A stretch of 64,000 bases of DNA, from NCBI GenBank assembly GCA_015206945.1, contig JADEXV010000009.1:1-64000 (forward strand), in the 5' to 3' direction. The position numbers and the translations under genes were made by a program. This DNA is from Nostocales cyanobacterium LEGE 12452 (GTDB taxonomy: Bacteria > Cyanobacteriota > Cyanobacteriia > Cyanobacteriales > Nostocaceae). The notes beneath the pieces are model-generated. The model ran no database searches. It was not told the origin of the DNA and worked only from the letters and a program-made list of their open reading frames with translations. Each line of letters begins with the position of its first letter. The first letter of the stretch is position 1. This document shows positions 54,952-63,411 of the stretch, one piece after another.

Positions 54952-55779
54952 ATGAACATTTTCAGTAACTTACTTTCTCAAGCTACTCAACCAGCGCCAG
55001 CGAAAAAACAGCGCCGAGGAATTGAGATTAAATCGCCGCGTGAAATAGAAATCATGCGGCAATCATCGGCAATTGTAGCAACTGTCCTAAAAGAAATTGC
55101 CGAGCTAGTAAAGCCAGGAATGACCACGGCTGATTTGGATGCTTATGCAGAAAAACGTATCCGCGAAATGGGTGCAACACCGAGTTTTAAAGGATATCAC
55201 GGTTTTCCAGGTTCTATCTGTTCCAGTATTAATAATGAAGCAGTACATGGCATTCCTAGTCCCAAGAAAGTGATTCGCGTCGGGGATGTATTAAAAGTAG
55301 ATACAGGCGCTTATTACCAAGGTTTTCATGGTGATTCTTGCATTTCAATTGCTGTCGGTGAAGTGACGCAAGAAGCTGCTAAATTAATTCGCGTAGCAGA
55401 AGAAGCTTTATATAAAGGAATTGAGCAAGTTAAGGCTGGTGTATACCTACTTGACTTAGCTGGAGCAATTGAAGATCATGTGAAATCTAACGGCTTTAGT
55501 ATAGTTGAAGAGTTTACTGGACACGGTGTCGGTCGTAACCTGCATGAAGAACCTTCAGTATTCAACTATCGTACTCGTGAGATGCCAAATGTTAAGCTCC
55601 GAGCAGGGATGACGCTGGCAATTGAGCCAATTTTAAACGCCGGTTCCAGACACACGCGGACATTATCTGACCGTTGGACAGCAGTCACTATGGATAATTC
55701 TTTGTCTGCTCAGTTTGAACATACAGTTTTGGTAACGGAGACTGGTTATGAGATTTTGACTGACCGTTCTAAGGTGTAA
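54952..55779 (+). CDS. map: Methionine aminopeptidase type I
   Basis: A 275-residue enzyme removing N-terminal Met from new proteins. The five metal ligands are all present: Asp117, Asp128, His191, Glu225 and Glu256, and catalytic His99 (AVHG). It has an N-terminal extension of about 22 residues ([13 protein letters not shown]) relative to the E. coli enzyme, common among cyanobacterial paralogues. It is followed by an intrinsic terminator at 55809. Confidence 0.95.
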   Translation: MNIFSNLLSQATQPAPAKKQRRGIEIKSPREIEIMRQSSAIVATVLKEIAELVKPGMTTADLDAYAEKRIREMGATPSFKGYHGFPGSICSSINNEAVHGIPSPKKVIRVGDVLKVDTGAYYQGFHGDSCISIAVGEVTQEAAKLIRVAEEALYKGIEQVKAGVYLLDLAGAIEDHVKSNGFSIVEEFTGHGVGRNLHEEPSVFNYRTREMPNVKLRAGMTLAIEPILNAGSRHTRTLSDRWTAVTMDNSLSAQFEHTVLVTETGYEILTDRSKV

Positions 55780-55808
55780 TTGTCAGTTGTAATTATCTGT
55801 TGTTGAGA

Positions 55809-55852
55809 GAGGTAAAGCGTTGAAAGAGGACGATTTACCTCTTTACTTTTTT
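55809..55852 (+). terminator. Intrinsic terminator after map
   Basis: agaggtaaa (55809-55817) pairs with tttacctct (55835-55843) and is followed by ttactttttt. Confidence 0.78.
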
Positions 55853-55917
55853 AACGCAATTTGTCAAATATTCAATAAGTGCTATATAGTAATCCTATCG
55901 AATTTTTCACAAATGAT

Positions 55918-57393
55918 TTAGGAATGCTGACTAGTCGCCGCATAATTAGTTTTATAAATAAAAAGCATCTCTTTAGCCTGTATAGAGACAGACGTACTCT
56001 CTGGAATAGCTTCTAATAAATTAATTGCTTGCTGCCATTTATCATGTGCTTGCTTTCGACTTAGTTGTGAATGAGGTGAATTTTGGACAAATAAATTAGC
56101 TTCTGTTGCTAGCTTGTGGGCTGATTCTAAGTTTCCTACAGCTTTCTTTTCAATTAGCACTCTTTGGCTGATAGATTTATAGTTAATTTCATAGTAAGCT
56201 AATTTCTTCTTTGCCCGGTCATAAACTGATGTTTTAGCAGGAATTTTATCTAATAAAATTATTGCCTGATACCATTTAGTTTCTGCTTGTTGCCAGACTT
56301 TTAAAGGATGCGGTGGCTTTTGAACTAGAGAAGCAGCTTCCATACCGAGTTTTTGAGCAGATTTAAAGTTGGCGATGGCGGAGTCTTCGTCTGTGACGAA
56401 CGCACTTGTTTCTTGAGTTGAACTTAGATTTTGCTCTCTAATTTTCAAACCAGCAAAAGTTAATATTAATAAACTTGAAGCGATAATCAAAGCTGAACTT
56501 ACTATTTTTGGTGTTGAAAATTTTGGTACTATTTTTAGTTTCTGGCTACTAATTGCTTCTTTACTACTTTCCTGTTCAATCTTTTTCAGGGCTTGTTCCC
56601 CCTGTTGAGTTAAAGCATTACCCTGAATAATTAAAGCAGCAATTTGTCCTTGGAAAGAATCACAATCATTGAGAATATCTGTCAATTCTTTAAATTTTCC
56701 CTCACTCGATATAATTAATTCGTGGTCATCATCTAACCACTCTAAAGCGAAACTAGATTTACCATAAAAAGCTGAGACACCTAATAAAATATTTAATAAG
56801 CTTCGACTATTTTTAATAGTATCAAAAATATAATTTAATTTTTGCTGTAACTGTAATAGTTGTTTTTGAGAATCGCTAATTTTTTCAATTTGATGTCTTA
56901 AAATATTAGATTTAGCCAAAGCTAAGTCAATTTTTAAGCTGTCATGCAAGGTTTGAAATTCATTCGATATACTTAAATTAATAATATCAGAATTTAATTG
57001 ATTTACTAATTGAATATCGCTAAGAATATCAGCGGCGATCGCTTGCAAAAAATAACCCCATTCAATCCAATCATCAATTTTTGATTGTAAATCAGTCAAT
57101 GAAATTTTAGTTTCTGAGTTTCCAAACTTTTCTGCGATCGCTGGATCTACTAATCCCAAATTAGGTATAAATAAAGTAGCTGCGCTCAATCGAGGAAGTG
57201 TAGCGATCGCAGAATTATTGATCCGATCGAATTTCAATTCTTGATTTATTAATTTTTTAATATTTCGTAGCTGTTTCTGAGCATCATTGATCAGGATAAT
57301 TTGTTCCATGATCTCATTAGAATCGCCAATAGTCAGTTTTAAATTCTGAATTATTGTTGGCAATTCACTAACAAGTATTTCTAGGTTAGCCAT
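55918..57393 (-). CDS. Coiled-coil membrane protein with C-terminal tandem repeats
   Basis: A 491-residue protein of unknown function. The N-terminal 290 residues are predicted helical/coiled coil; one transmembrane segment lies at about 305-322 (SALIIASSLLILTFAG). The C-terminal part (about 340-480) holds two similar helical repeats, each with a pattern like W..AI..L..IP..T/S......A......Y..NY (WYQAIILLDKIPAKTSVYDR and WQQAINLLEAIPESTSVSIQ). Such repeats recur in cyanobacterial proteins without assigned function. The gene is isolated and AT-rich. Confidence 0.7.
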   Translation of the reverse strand: MANLEILVSELPTIIQNLKLTIGDSNEIMEQIILINDAQKQLRNIKKLINQELKFDRINNSAIATLPRLSAATLFIPNLGLVDPAIAEKFGNSETKISLTDLQSKIDDWIEWGYFLQAIAADILSDIQLVNQLNSDIINLSISNEFQTLHDSLKIDLALAKSNILRHQIEKISDSQKQLLQLQQKLNYIFDTIKNSRSLLNILLGVSAFYGKSSFALEWLDDDHELIISSEGKFKELTDILNDCDSFQGQIAALIIQGNALTQQGEQALKKIEQESSKEAISSQKLKIVPKFSTPKIVSSALIIASSLLILTFAGLKIREQNLSSTQETSAFVTDEDSAIANFKSAQKLGMEAASLVQKPPHPLKVWQQAETKWYQAIILLDKIPAKTSVYDRAKKKLAYYEINYKSISQRVLIEKKAVGNLESAHKLATEANLFVQNSPHSQLSRKQAHDKWQQAINLLEAIPESTSVSIQAKEMLFIYKTNYAATSQHS

Positions 57394-57601
57394 AAATACC
57401 CCTTAGGGATTTGTCGAAAGTTTATGCGGAACAATTAAAATGGCTTGAGTAAGAATACAACCATGCCTATTGCATCTGAGCATCCTAAACAAGTCACAAA
57501 TCTTAGGAGCTATAAAATGTATAGTTCCCGGAAATCCTGCTAAAGTAACAATTTCAGTTTAAAAATCCCAGAGAAAGACAAAATTACCCATTCACTAACC
57601 T

Positions 57602-59005
57602 ATGAATGAAGTTGATTTAGCATTTACCCCAGCACTAGAGTTGGCGCAATTAATTCGTCGCCGGGAGATATCACCGCTAGAGTTGGTAGAAATATATTTA
57701 GAACGGATTGGGCAATTAAATCCTCAATTAGGAAGTTATTTTACGGTAACGGCAGAATTAGCGATCGCAGATGCCAAAGCCAAAACAGAATTATTAACAA
57801 CTACCTCAGAACTACCGCCATTTTTTGGCGTGCCGATTTCCATTAAAGACCTCAATGCTGTAGCATATATTACCTGTACTTATGGAAATCCGGCATTACT
57901 AAACAATATCCCTAACTATGATGATGGGGTTGTAACGCGGATTAAGCAAGCTGGATTTACTATTCTTGGTAAAACAGCCACTTCCGAATTAGGTTCTTTT
58001 CCCTACAGCGAACCTGCGGGTTTTCCCCCAGCCAGAAATCCGTGGAATTTAGAATACACTCCTGGCGGTTCCAGTGGTGGCGCGGCAGCGGCGGTAGCAG
58101 CGGGATTGTGTGCGATCGCTCAAGGTTCTGATGGTGGTGGTTCAATTCGGGGGCCTGCGGCTTGTTGTGGTTTGGTGGGACTTAAACCATCTAGGGGCAG
58201 GGTAAGTAAAGCACCCGTAGGCGAACGCCTCGCTGGAATTGCCGTCAACGGGCCAATCGCCCGGACTGTTGCTGATGCTGCTGCCCTTTTGGATGCCATA
58301 TCTGGTTACATGACAGGCGATCCTTACTGGTTGCCAGATCCCGAACCATCATTTCTCGCCGCAACTCAGACAAAACTCGGTGCTTTGCGAATTGCCTTTG
58401 ACACTAGTATTTCTCCTTTGGGAGAAGCTGACGCGAACTGTCAGCAAGGTGTCCACCAAACAGCCCAGTTATTAGAAAAACTCGGACACCACGTTGAACA
58501 AAAATCCCCAGATTTTAGTGGTTTAGTTGAACCATTTCAAATCGTTTGGCAAGCTGGAGTAGCCGCATCGGGACTTCCTGCTGAAGCTTTGCAGCCATTG
58601 AATCGCTGGTTATTTGCACGTACAGGTTCCGTTGGAGAATACCTGCAAGCAGTTTCTCAAATGCAGATAGTGGCACGGCAAATTGTGGCGTTTTTCGATA
58701 CCGTGGATGTGCTGGTATTGCCAGTTTATTTACATTCACCTATCCGCGTTGGAGAATGGGCTTCGCTCAGTCCAGAAGAGACATTCCAAAATATTATTGA
58801 GTGGGTTGCCCCTTGTCCGCCCGCGAATGCAACTGGACAACCTGCGATCGCAATTCCTGTCGGCTTTGATAGTAAGGGTTTACCCATCAGTGTGCAGCTA
58901 ATTGGTAAACCTGCCGCTGAAGCCACAATCATCAGCCTAGCAGCACAATTAGAAGCGGCTAACCCTTGGATTCATCATCGTCCAGCCTTTGCAATATCAG
59001 GCTAA
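57602..59005 (+). CDS. Amidase-signature enzyme
   Basis: A 467-residue amidase with the Ser-cisSer-Lys triad visible: Lys82 (ISIKDLN), Ser157/158 (GGSSGG) and the nucleophile Ser181 (GSDGGGSIRGP). It hydrolyses amides, or belongs to GatA-like group without being clearly gatA, since no gatB/gatC lie nearby. A Crp-family regulator starts only 3 bases after its stop, so both are one transcript and perhaps one regulatory unit. Confidence 0.9.
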   Translation: MNEVDLAFTPALELAQLIRRREISPLELVEIYLERIGQLNPQLGSYFTVTAELAIADAKAKTELLTTTSELPPFFGVPISIKDLNAVAYITCTYGNPALLNNIPNYDDGVVTRIKQAGFTILGKTATSELGSFPYSEPAGFPPARNPWNLEYTPGGSSGGAAAAVAAGLCAIAQGSDGGGSIRGPAACCGLVGLKPSRGRVSKAPVGERLAGIAVNGPIARTVADAAALLDAISGYMTGDPYWLPDPEPSFLAATQTKLGALRIAFDTSISPLGEADANCQQGVHQTAQLLEKLGHHVEQKSPDFSGLVEPFQIVWQAGVAASGLPAEALQPLNRWLFARTGSVGEYLQAVSQMQIVARQIVAFFDTVDVLVLPVYLHSPIRVGEWASLSPEETFQNIIEWVAPCPPANATGQPAIAIPVGFDSKGLPISVQLIGKPAAEATIISLAAQLEAANPWIHHRPAFAISG

Positions 59006-59007
59006 TC

Positions 59008-59706
59008 ATGCAGGCATCCCTGGAACAACTTTCGCAGATTATTGTGTTTGCAGGTTTAAAAACAGCAGAGCAGATCGGTTTGCAACCTTATACTCAGGTG
59101 CAAGGCTATCGCAAAGGAGAGATTATTCTCCATGAAGGCGATCGCTTACCAGCAAAACTCTACGCTGTTGTCAGTGGATCGATTCAAGTTACCAAAACAG
59201 CAACAACGGGGAAAGAAACAATTCTTCGCGCCTTAGCTGCTGGGGAAATTTTTGCGGCTCCTGCTTTGTTGGGAAATGGAATTTCTCCGGCAACTGTCAC
59301 TGCTGAATCTGATTGTGAAATCCTCACTGTAGAGCGAGATGCTTTATTAAAAGCTATTGGCGAAAATCCTGAAATCGCCTTACGAATGCTGATGGTTTTT
59401 AACAGTCGGATTCAGCAATTACATGAAACAGTCCACGGATTAGTTTCTGAAAGAGCGATTGTTCGCCTTGCGAGATTGATTCAATATTTTGCTGCTGAAT
59501 CGGGAACTGAATCTAGTCCACAAGGCGAACGTTTAAAAGTCAAATTATCTTATTATCGGATGGCTCGAAGTAGCGGCATTACTTACGAAGAATGTGTGCG
59601 ATTAATTAAAAGTCTCAAGTCAGTAATCGCTTATCACCGTGGTGGGACGATTACGATCCTTGATGTTGAGAAATTGGATGCGATCGCTTCTGGAGATATA
59701 GATTAG
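59008..59706 (+). CDS. Crp/Fnr-family transcription regulator
   Basis: A 232-residue regulator with a cyclic-nucleotide-binding-like beta-barrel (about 10-130; RKGEIILHEGDRLPAKLYAVV) and a C-terminal winged helix-turn-helix (about 160-225; SYYRMARSSGITYEECVRLI). The canonical cAMP-contact Arg-Glu motif is not obvious, so ligand binding is uncertain. The frame is open to 58966, but the ATG at 59008 falls just after the amidase stop and gives the normal length. It may control its own operon. Confidence 0.85.
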   Translation: MQASLEQLSQIIVFAGLKTAEQIGLQPYTQVQGYRKGEIILHEGDRLPAKLYAVVSGSIQVTKTATTGKETILRALAAGEIFAAPALLGNGISPATVTAESDCEILTVERDALLKAIGENPEIALRMLMVFNSRIQQLHETVHGLVSERAIVRLARLIQYFAAESGTESSPQGERLKVKLSYYRMARSSGITYEECVRLIKSLKSVIAYHRGGTITILDVEKLDAIASGDID

Positions 59707-59735
59707 TCGGGGCGCACAGATGTACGCCCAGCAAT

Positions 59736-60242
59736 TCAGACTGCTACAGCGACTCTATCTTGTTCGCGTGCAGCAACAACTAAAACTAGACATAGAGCTG
59801 CGATCGCTTTTTGCCATTCTTGCCGAACTTGCGCGTCTTCGACACCTTCAAACATACCTATTAAGCGGGGAATAGAAGCTTCTAAAGCCAGACGACGTAC
59901 TGGACGGTGCAACTCAACCAAATGAGTTAGACTTTCTTGATTATGGAGAAAACCAATTACCCATGTTGTTGTGTGATCGGGACTATCAGGAACCCGCTTT
60001 ACTCCTAATTCATTTTTTAGCCAGTTGTAAAAAGGTGGTAATTCCTTAGCTAAAACTCCTCCTGCTGTGGGTAAAGTTTCCTTAAGCAAATTGGTATCTA
60101 AGCTGTTTAATTCTTGTTGCAATCCAGGCGAATTGAGAACTTCAGTTAAAGATTTTGATAGTATTTCTTCCAACTGAGTTTCAGAGAAATTTAAATTTTC
60201 AGCAAAAGTTAAAATTAGCGATCGCATTTTTTTAGACTCCAT
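59736..60242 (-). CDS. Hypothetical helical protein
   Basis: A 168-residue protein without recognised family. It is predicted mainly alpha-helical, begins SKKMRSLILTFAENLNFSET, and ends with a hydrophobic helix (KAIAALCLVLVVAAREQDR). An internal ATG (residue 6) is an alternative start. The cupin gene upstream used to end 7 bases before its start; the pair was probably an operon. Confidence 0.6.
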   Translation of the reverse strand: MESKKMRSLILTFAENLNFSETQLEEILSKSLTEVLNSPGLQQELNSLDTNLLKETLPTAGGVLAKELPPFYNWLKNELGVKRVPDSPDHTTTWVIGFLHNQESLTHLVELHRPVRRLALEASIPRLIGMFEGVEDAQVRQEWQKAIAALCLVLVVAAREQDRVAVAV

Positions 60243-60248
60243 AATTAA

Positions 60249-60326
60249 CTAATTTTTATCTGTGACTTTCTCAGAAAGTGTGAGCAAAAAGGTCAAATTT
60301 TGTTCCGCTTTTAAGGCATGAGGTGC
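60249..60326 (-). pseudogene. Detached 3' end of the cupin gene
   Basis: In a frame different from the current cupin reading, this piece encodes APHALKAEQNLTFLLTLSEK and continues VTDKN to a stop at 60249. This is exactly the usual end of small cupin proteins (APHAL...A...TFLLTL). An inserted segment has shifted it out of frame. Confidence 0.7.
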
Positions 60327-60694
60327 GTTAGCAGGCATACAGCGCTTCCGGCTGTTATGCGATATAGTTTTCTCCTTGCCCCTCTCCTATCATTGCTTTC
60401 AGCTTTTAGGATGTACCTCATAGCTGCCGTAAGTGCTGTAAAGACAAAAATACCATGTTCAAGTACAATATCTTCTCCAGATAAAGTGAGTAGACCTCTG
60501 CCTTCAATTACGTTGATGGTGGCATTCCGAATAGAGGTATGCTCAGAAATATCAGTGTTAGCTGTTAGGCAAAATAAAGTGTATTGACAAGCGTTATCTT
60601 TCAGCAGTACTTTGCTGAAAACTCCCGCACTGGGATATTCAATTTGTTCTCGTAGTTGAGTAATGAAAGATGCGCTAGTTATGATTTTGGTCAT
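60311..60694 (-). CDS. Small cupin, C-terminus altered by insertion
   Basis: A 127-residue single-domain cupin. Cupin motif 1 appears as EHTSIRNATINVIEGRGLLTL, with first His and Glu as candidate metal ligands. The second motif normally reads PANAPHALxAE..., but here the frame passes through an insertion of about 75 bases (FTALTAAMRYILKAESNDRR...) and ends THLMP. The lost tail is visible downstream (60249-60326). The second His ligand is therefore missing from the product; the protein may be inactive. Confidence 0.65.
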   Translation of the reverse strand: MTKIITSASFITQLREQIEYPSAGVFSKVLLKDNACQYTLFCLTANTDISEHTSIRNATINVIEGRGLLTLSGEDIVLEHGIFVFTALTAAMRYILKAESNDRRGARRKLYRITAGSAVCLLTHLMP

Positions 60695-60786
60695 AGTATT
60701 TTGGGATGATGAACCGTAAGCAAGCCTAATAATCCTTGAATGATTATCAGTATTTATCAGGCGATAGTTTTAGTGAATAAATTATG

Positions 60787-61563
60787 TTACTGGGCAACAG
60801 CACACAAAATGATGTAGCCTAATTCGTGTTGGTATTTATGAAAAACTTGGTGGATTTCTAAAACCCGGTTGCGGATATCTTTCTGCGTCAAAATATTCCA
60901 CAAAATTCGAGTTGCGTTAAAAAAACCTTCATCTTGAAATATCCGCCCTAAATTCAATAAATCCATTGAGTCAGTTTGGCATTTCTGTACTTGCAATCCT
61001 GCTGTTGCAAAAGCCGTAATCCAGTTGGATTCTGATAGTGGCGTAGAATTAACTCGAACTACTCTTGCTAAGTCAGCATGAATTTGTTCTTCTTTATCAC
61101 TGGCTAACAATTCATGGGAGAGAAATTTACCTCCCGGTTTGAGTCGATTATGAATTTCAGCTAAAATCTTGGCTTTTCCGGATGGAGATTGCATTGTGAG
61201 AATAGCTTCTGCCAATACATAATCAAACTTTCCTGAAATCGCCTCTAGGTTGAAAATATTACCTTCAATAATTTCAACTTTATTTTCTAACCCAGCAGCG
61301 CATATATTAGCACGAGCACTAGCTACACTCTCAGGATTTTTTTCAATGCCTACTACTTTCACATGGTAGCTTTTTGCTAAAGCGATCGCACTATATCCAA
61401 AGCTAGAACCTAGCTCTAAAACTGTCTCTCCAGGCTGAAAGTTTGCCCACTGAAATAATTTATCGGTGGCAATTCGTCCACCAGGACGTAAATATTTTTT
61501 ACCCGCTGCTGCTAATACTTCGTGTCCAGTAGCTGTTTGAAAATTGAGGATAGTGTTGGTCAT
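60787..61563 (-). CDS. SAM-dependent methyltransferase
   Basis: A 258-residue class I methyltransferase. Motif I is VLELGSSFGYSAIALA (about 48-63), followed by VVGIEKNPESVASAR with the acidic ribose-binding residue, and KFDYVLAEAILTMQSPSGKA for motif II. The ATG at 61563 is preferred over an upstream start because it begins MTNTILNFQTATGHEVLAAA, typical of this group. The substrate is unknown; a tocopherol-, sterol- or arsenite-type role cannot be chosen. Confidence 0.85.
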   Translation of the reverse strand: MTNTILNFQTATGHEVLAAAGKKYLRPGGRIATDKLFQWANFQPGETVLELGSSFGYSAIALAKSYHVKVVGIEKNPESVASARANICAAGLENKVEIIEGNIFNLEAISGKFDYVLAEAILTMQSPSGKAKILAEIHNRLKPGGKFLSHELLASDKEEQIHADLARVVRVNSTPLSESNWITAFATAGLQVQKCQTDSMDLLNLGRIFQDEGFFNATRILWNILTQKDIRNRVLEIHQVFHKYQHELGYIILCAVAQ

Positions 61564-61646
61564 GTCTGTTACCCGCTGAACTTGTCTTACCCTCAATTTC
61601 TCAGTAATTTATGATATTGTCTCTGAGGTAGCTCATAGAAGCAGGA

Positions 61647-62183
61647 TTACTTTGCTTTCCATTCGTGGTCAAGGATAGCGTAAAGAAAGTTGTCATACCA
61701 TCTGCCTTTGATTAACTCTTTTTCCCGCAGATGACCCTCACGACGCATACCAATTTTTTCTAATACCCTTACAGAAGCAACATTCTCTGCAACACACCAA
61801 GACCAGATCCGATGCATTTCCAGTTCTTCAAAGCCAAATTTTAAAATTGCCTGTGCCGCTTCTGTTGCATAACCTTGTCCCCAATATTGAGTATTTAGTT
61901 CATAGCCGATATTTGCTTCTCGCATTTCCGGGTCATTTACACGGATACCACAATTGCCAATCAGCCGATTTTCTTCTTTGAGAACAACAGCTAACTGAAA
62001 CTTAGTCCGAGGTTGCTCTTTTTGCTGTTCGATAAACATCTGGATAAACTCACAAACATCCTTCTGTGTGCGTTGTGTCCAGTAGCTATAACGCAAGTAC
62101 AAAGGATCGGATTGATAAGTAAAAACCGCCTGCCAGTCTGCCTCTATAAAATCACGCATTAGCAAGCGGTGTGTTTCTAACAT
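61647..62183 (-). CDS. GNAT acetyltransferase, RimJ-like
   Basis: A 178-residue acetyltransferase of the Acetyltransf_3 group: LETHRLLMRDFIEADWQAVF opening, IGYELNTQYWGQGYATEAAQ with the acetyl-CoA pyrophosphate loop (Q/R-x-x-G-x-G/A region), and a final RVLEKIGMRREGHLREKELI. Such proteins acetylate ribosomal protein N-termini or small amines. Its start is canonical. Confidence 0.9.
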   Translation of the reverse strand: MLETHRLLMRDFIEADWQAVFTYQSDPLYLRYSYWTQRTQKDVCEFIQMFIEQQKEQPRTKFQLAVVLKEENRLIGNCGIRVNDPEMREANIGYELNTQYWGQGYATEAAQAILKFGFEELEMHRIWSWCVAENVASVRVLEKIGMRREGHLREKELIKGRWYDNFLYAILDHEWKAK

Positions 62184-62217
62184 TATGTATTTCCTCTATG
62201 GGCTTAGTAGAAGCAAT

Positions 62218-63063
62218 CTAATAATTGTAACTTTTACATTTTGCACCTTGAGGAGTAGCATCGGGATAATAGGTAACGATCGCTTTTTCTTTACTTACAA
62301 AAACCGTAGGGAAGGATTTTCCCGTTTCCTGGTCACGTACATTATAAATACATGCTCCCTGATTATTACCTTGGAGTTTAAATATTTTGGTGGCATCTAA
62401 AAGCATTTCTTCGGCATTGCTGAGGTAGCCATAGCCTTTAATGACATCTGTTACTGTGCGATTTTTCTGTTTAATTACTACACCCATTGTATAAATTACA
62501 TTAGGAATAACTTCCTCTCGTCCTTGATTATCTGGCAAACGTCCGCCTATGCCTTCATTTTGTAACTGTAAATATCTGCCGTAAAAATGCAAACCACCAA
62601 TATCTTTGGCATTATATATTTCGCCACAAAATATATGTTCAAACCCCTGACGTTGGAACCAAATATTTGTTAAATCTTCAAGGAATTGTGCTTTATTCCT
62701 ACGTCCAGGACGCAGTTCACCGCCGCTAACTTGCTGAATTTTCTGCAAGACATCTGGGTAATAAGATAACAATTGTTTAAAATTATTAGGACTAACTCTT
62801 GTACCAATAGGGCCGCAGAGTTTTAGTACAGCCTTGTCAAAAGGATTGAGCAGCGGTGGAGGTGGCGTGATATCTACCTGTTGCCCTGCGGGAAAGCGAA
62901 CAGGAACCGGGTTATCGACATTATCAAAAAACGGCAGAAGTTGCGTATTTGACTGAGCCTGACCCTTCATTGAATTTTGCCAGCAAAATGAAGAAACCAG
63001 TAGCAAAAAAACAAACAAATTTATCATCTGCTTTGACTTCTTGGTTAGAGAATTTGGCTGCAT
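62218..63063 (-). CDS. Secreted EndoU-like endoribonuclease
   Basis: A 281-residue exported protein; the hydrophobic signal helix is at about 13-27 and processing is expected near MKGQA. The C-terminal half resembles the EndoU/XendoU fold: GFEHIFCGEI (140-149, candidate catalytic His143), GGLHFYGRYLQL (156-167, candidate catalytic His159) and the late FPTVFVSKEKAIVTYYP (251-267), which parallels the family end before TAYP. Eukaryotic EndoU and bacterial EndoU toxins cleave RNA after uridines. The third catalytic residue (Lys) is not assigned by eye. It is followed downstream by a GNAT gene but no immunity-like small gene is evident. Confidence 0.7.
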   Translation of the reverse strand: MQPNSLTKKSKQMINLFVFLLLVSSFCWQNSMKGQAQSNTQLLPFFDNVDNPVPVRFPAGQQVDITPPPPLLNPFDKAVLKLCGPIGTRVSPNNFKQLLSYYPDVLQKIQQVSGGELRPGRRNKAQFLEDLTNIWFQRQGFEHIFCGEIYNAKDIGGLHFYGRYLQLQNEGIGGRLPDNQGREEVIPNVIYTMGVVIKQKNRTVTDVIKGYGYLSNAEEMLLDATKIFKLQGNNQGACIYNVRDQETGKSFPTVFVSKEKAIVTYYPDATPQGAKCKSYNY

Positions 63064-63411
63064 AAATTTTAGATGAATTACTCAGATGGGAATACTACAT
63101 CAAGTTTAATTTAAGGGATAGCATACTTTATAAAAAACCCGGTTTTTTTAATAACCCGGGTTGATAAAGTTATTTAAAAGTCTGTTGGCTTGGAATTTGA
63201 AATTATTGATTACGCTGTCTTAAGCTAACTAAACGTGGCACGTTAATTTTTGGCAACTTTCATTAAATCTATGTTAGTTAATGAATCATTAACAGGACTT
63301 ACGTAAGTATCAAAAAATCGGATTCGTAGTTTGTAGTAAGGGCTAAAGCCCTTATTTTGAGGACTAAAGCACTACGAACTGAAAATAATATGCCAGTCGC
63401 GTAAGTCCTGA
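63064..63411. other. Gene-free stretch with a MITE
   Basis: Left part holds the promoter of the EndoU-like gene and a near-palindrome aaaacccggttttttt / aacccgggtt (63134-63163). Right part is the MITE at 63293-63410. No gene. Confidence 0.55.
63293..63410. mobile_element. MITE with ends matching the dead IS701-like element
   Basis: A 118-bp non-coding element with inverted ends caggacttacg (63293-63303) and cgtaagtcctg (63400-63410), flanked by attaa on both sides, a 5-bp target duplication. Its right end (reading inwards caggacttacgcgactggca) matches the 24-bp end of the IS at 31068-32322 with one mismatch in this stretch. The interior carries the gtagtaagggctaaagccc type of dispersed repeat. 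Confidence 0.85.
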
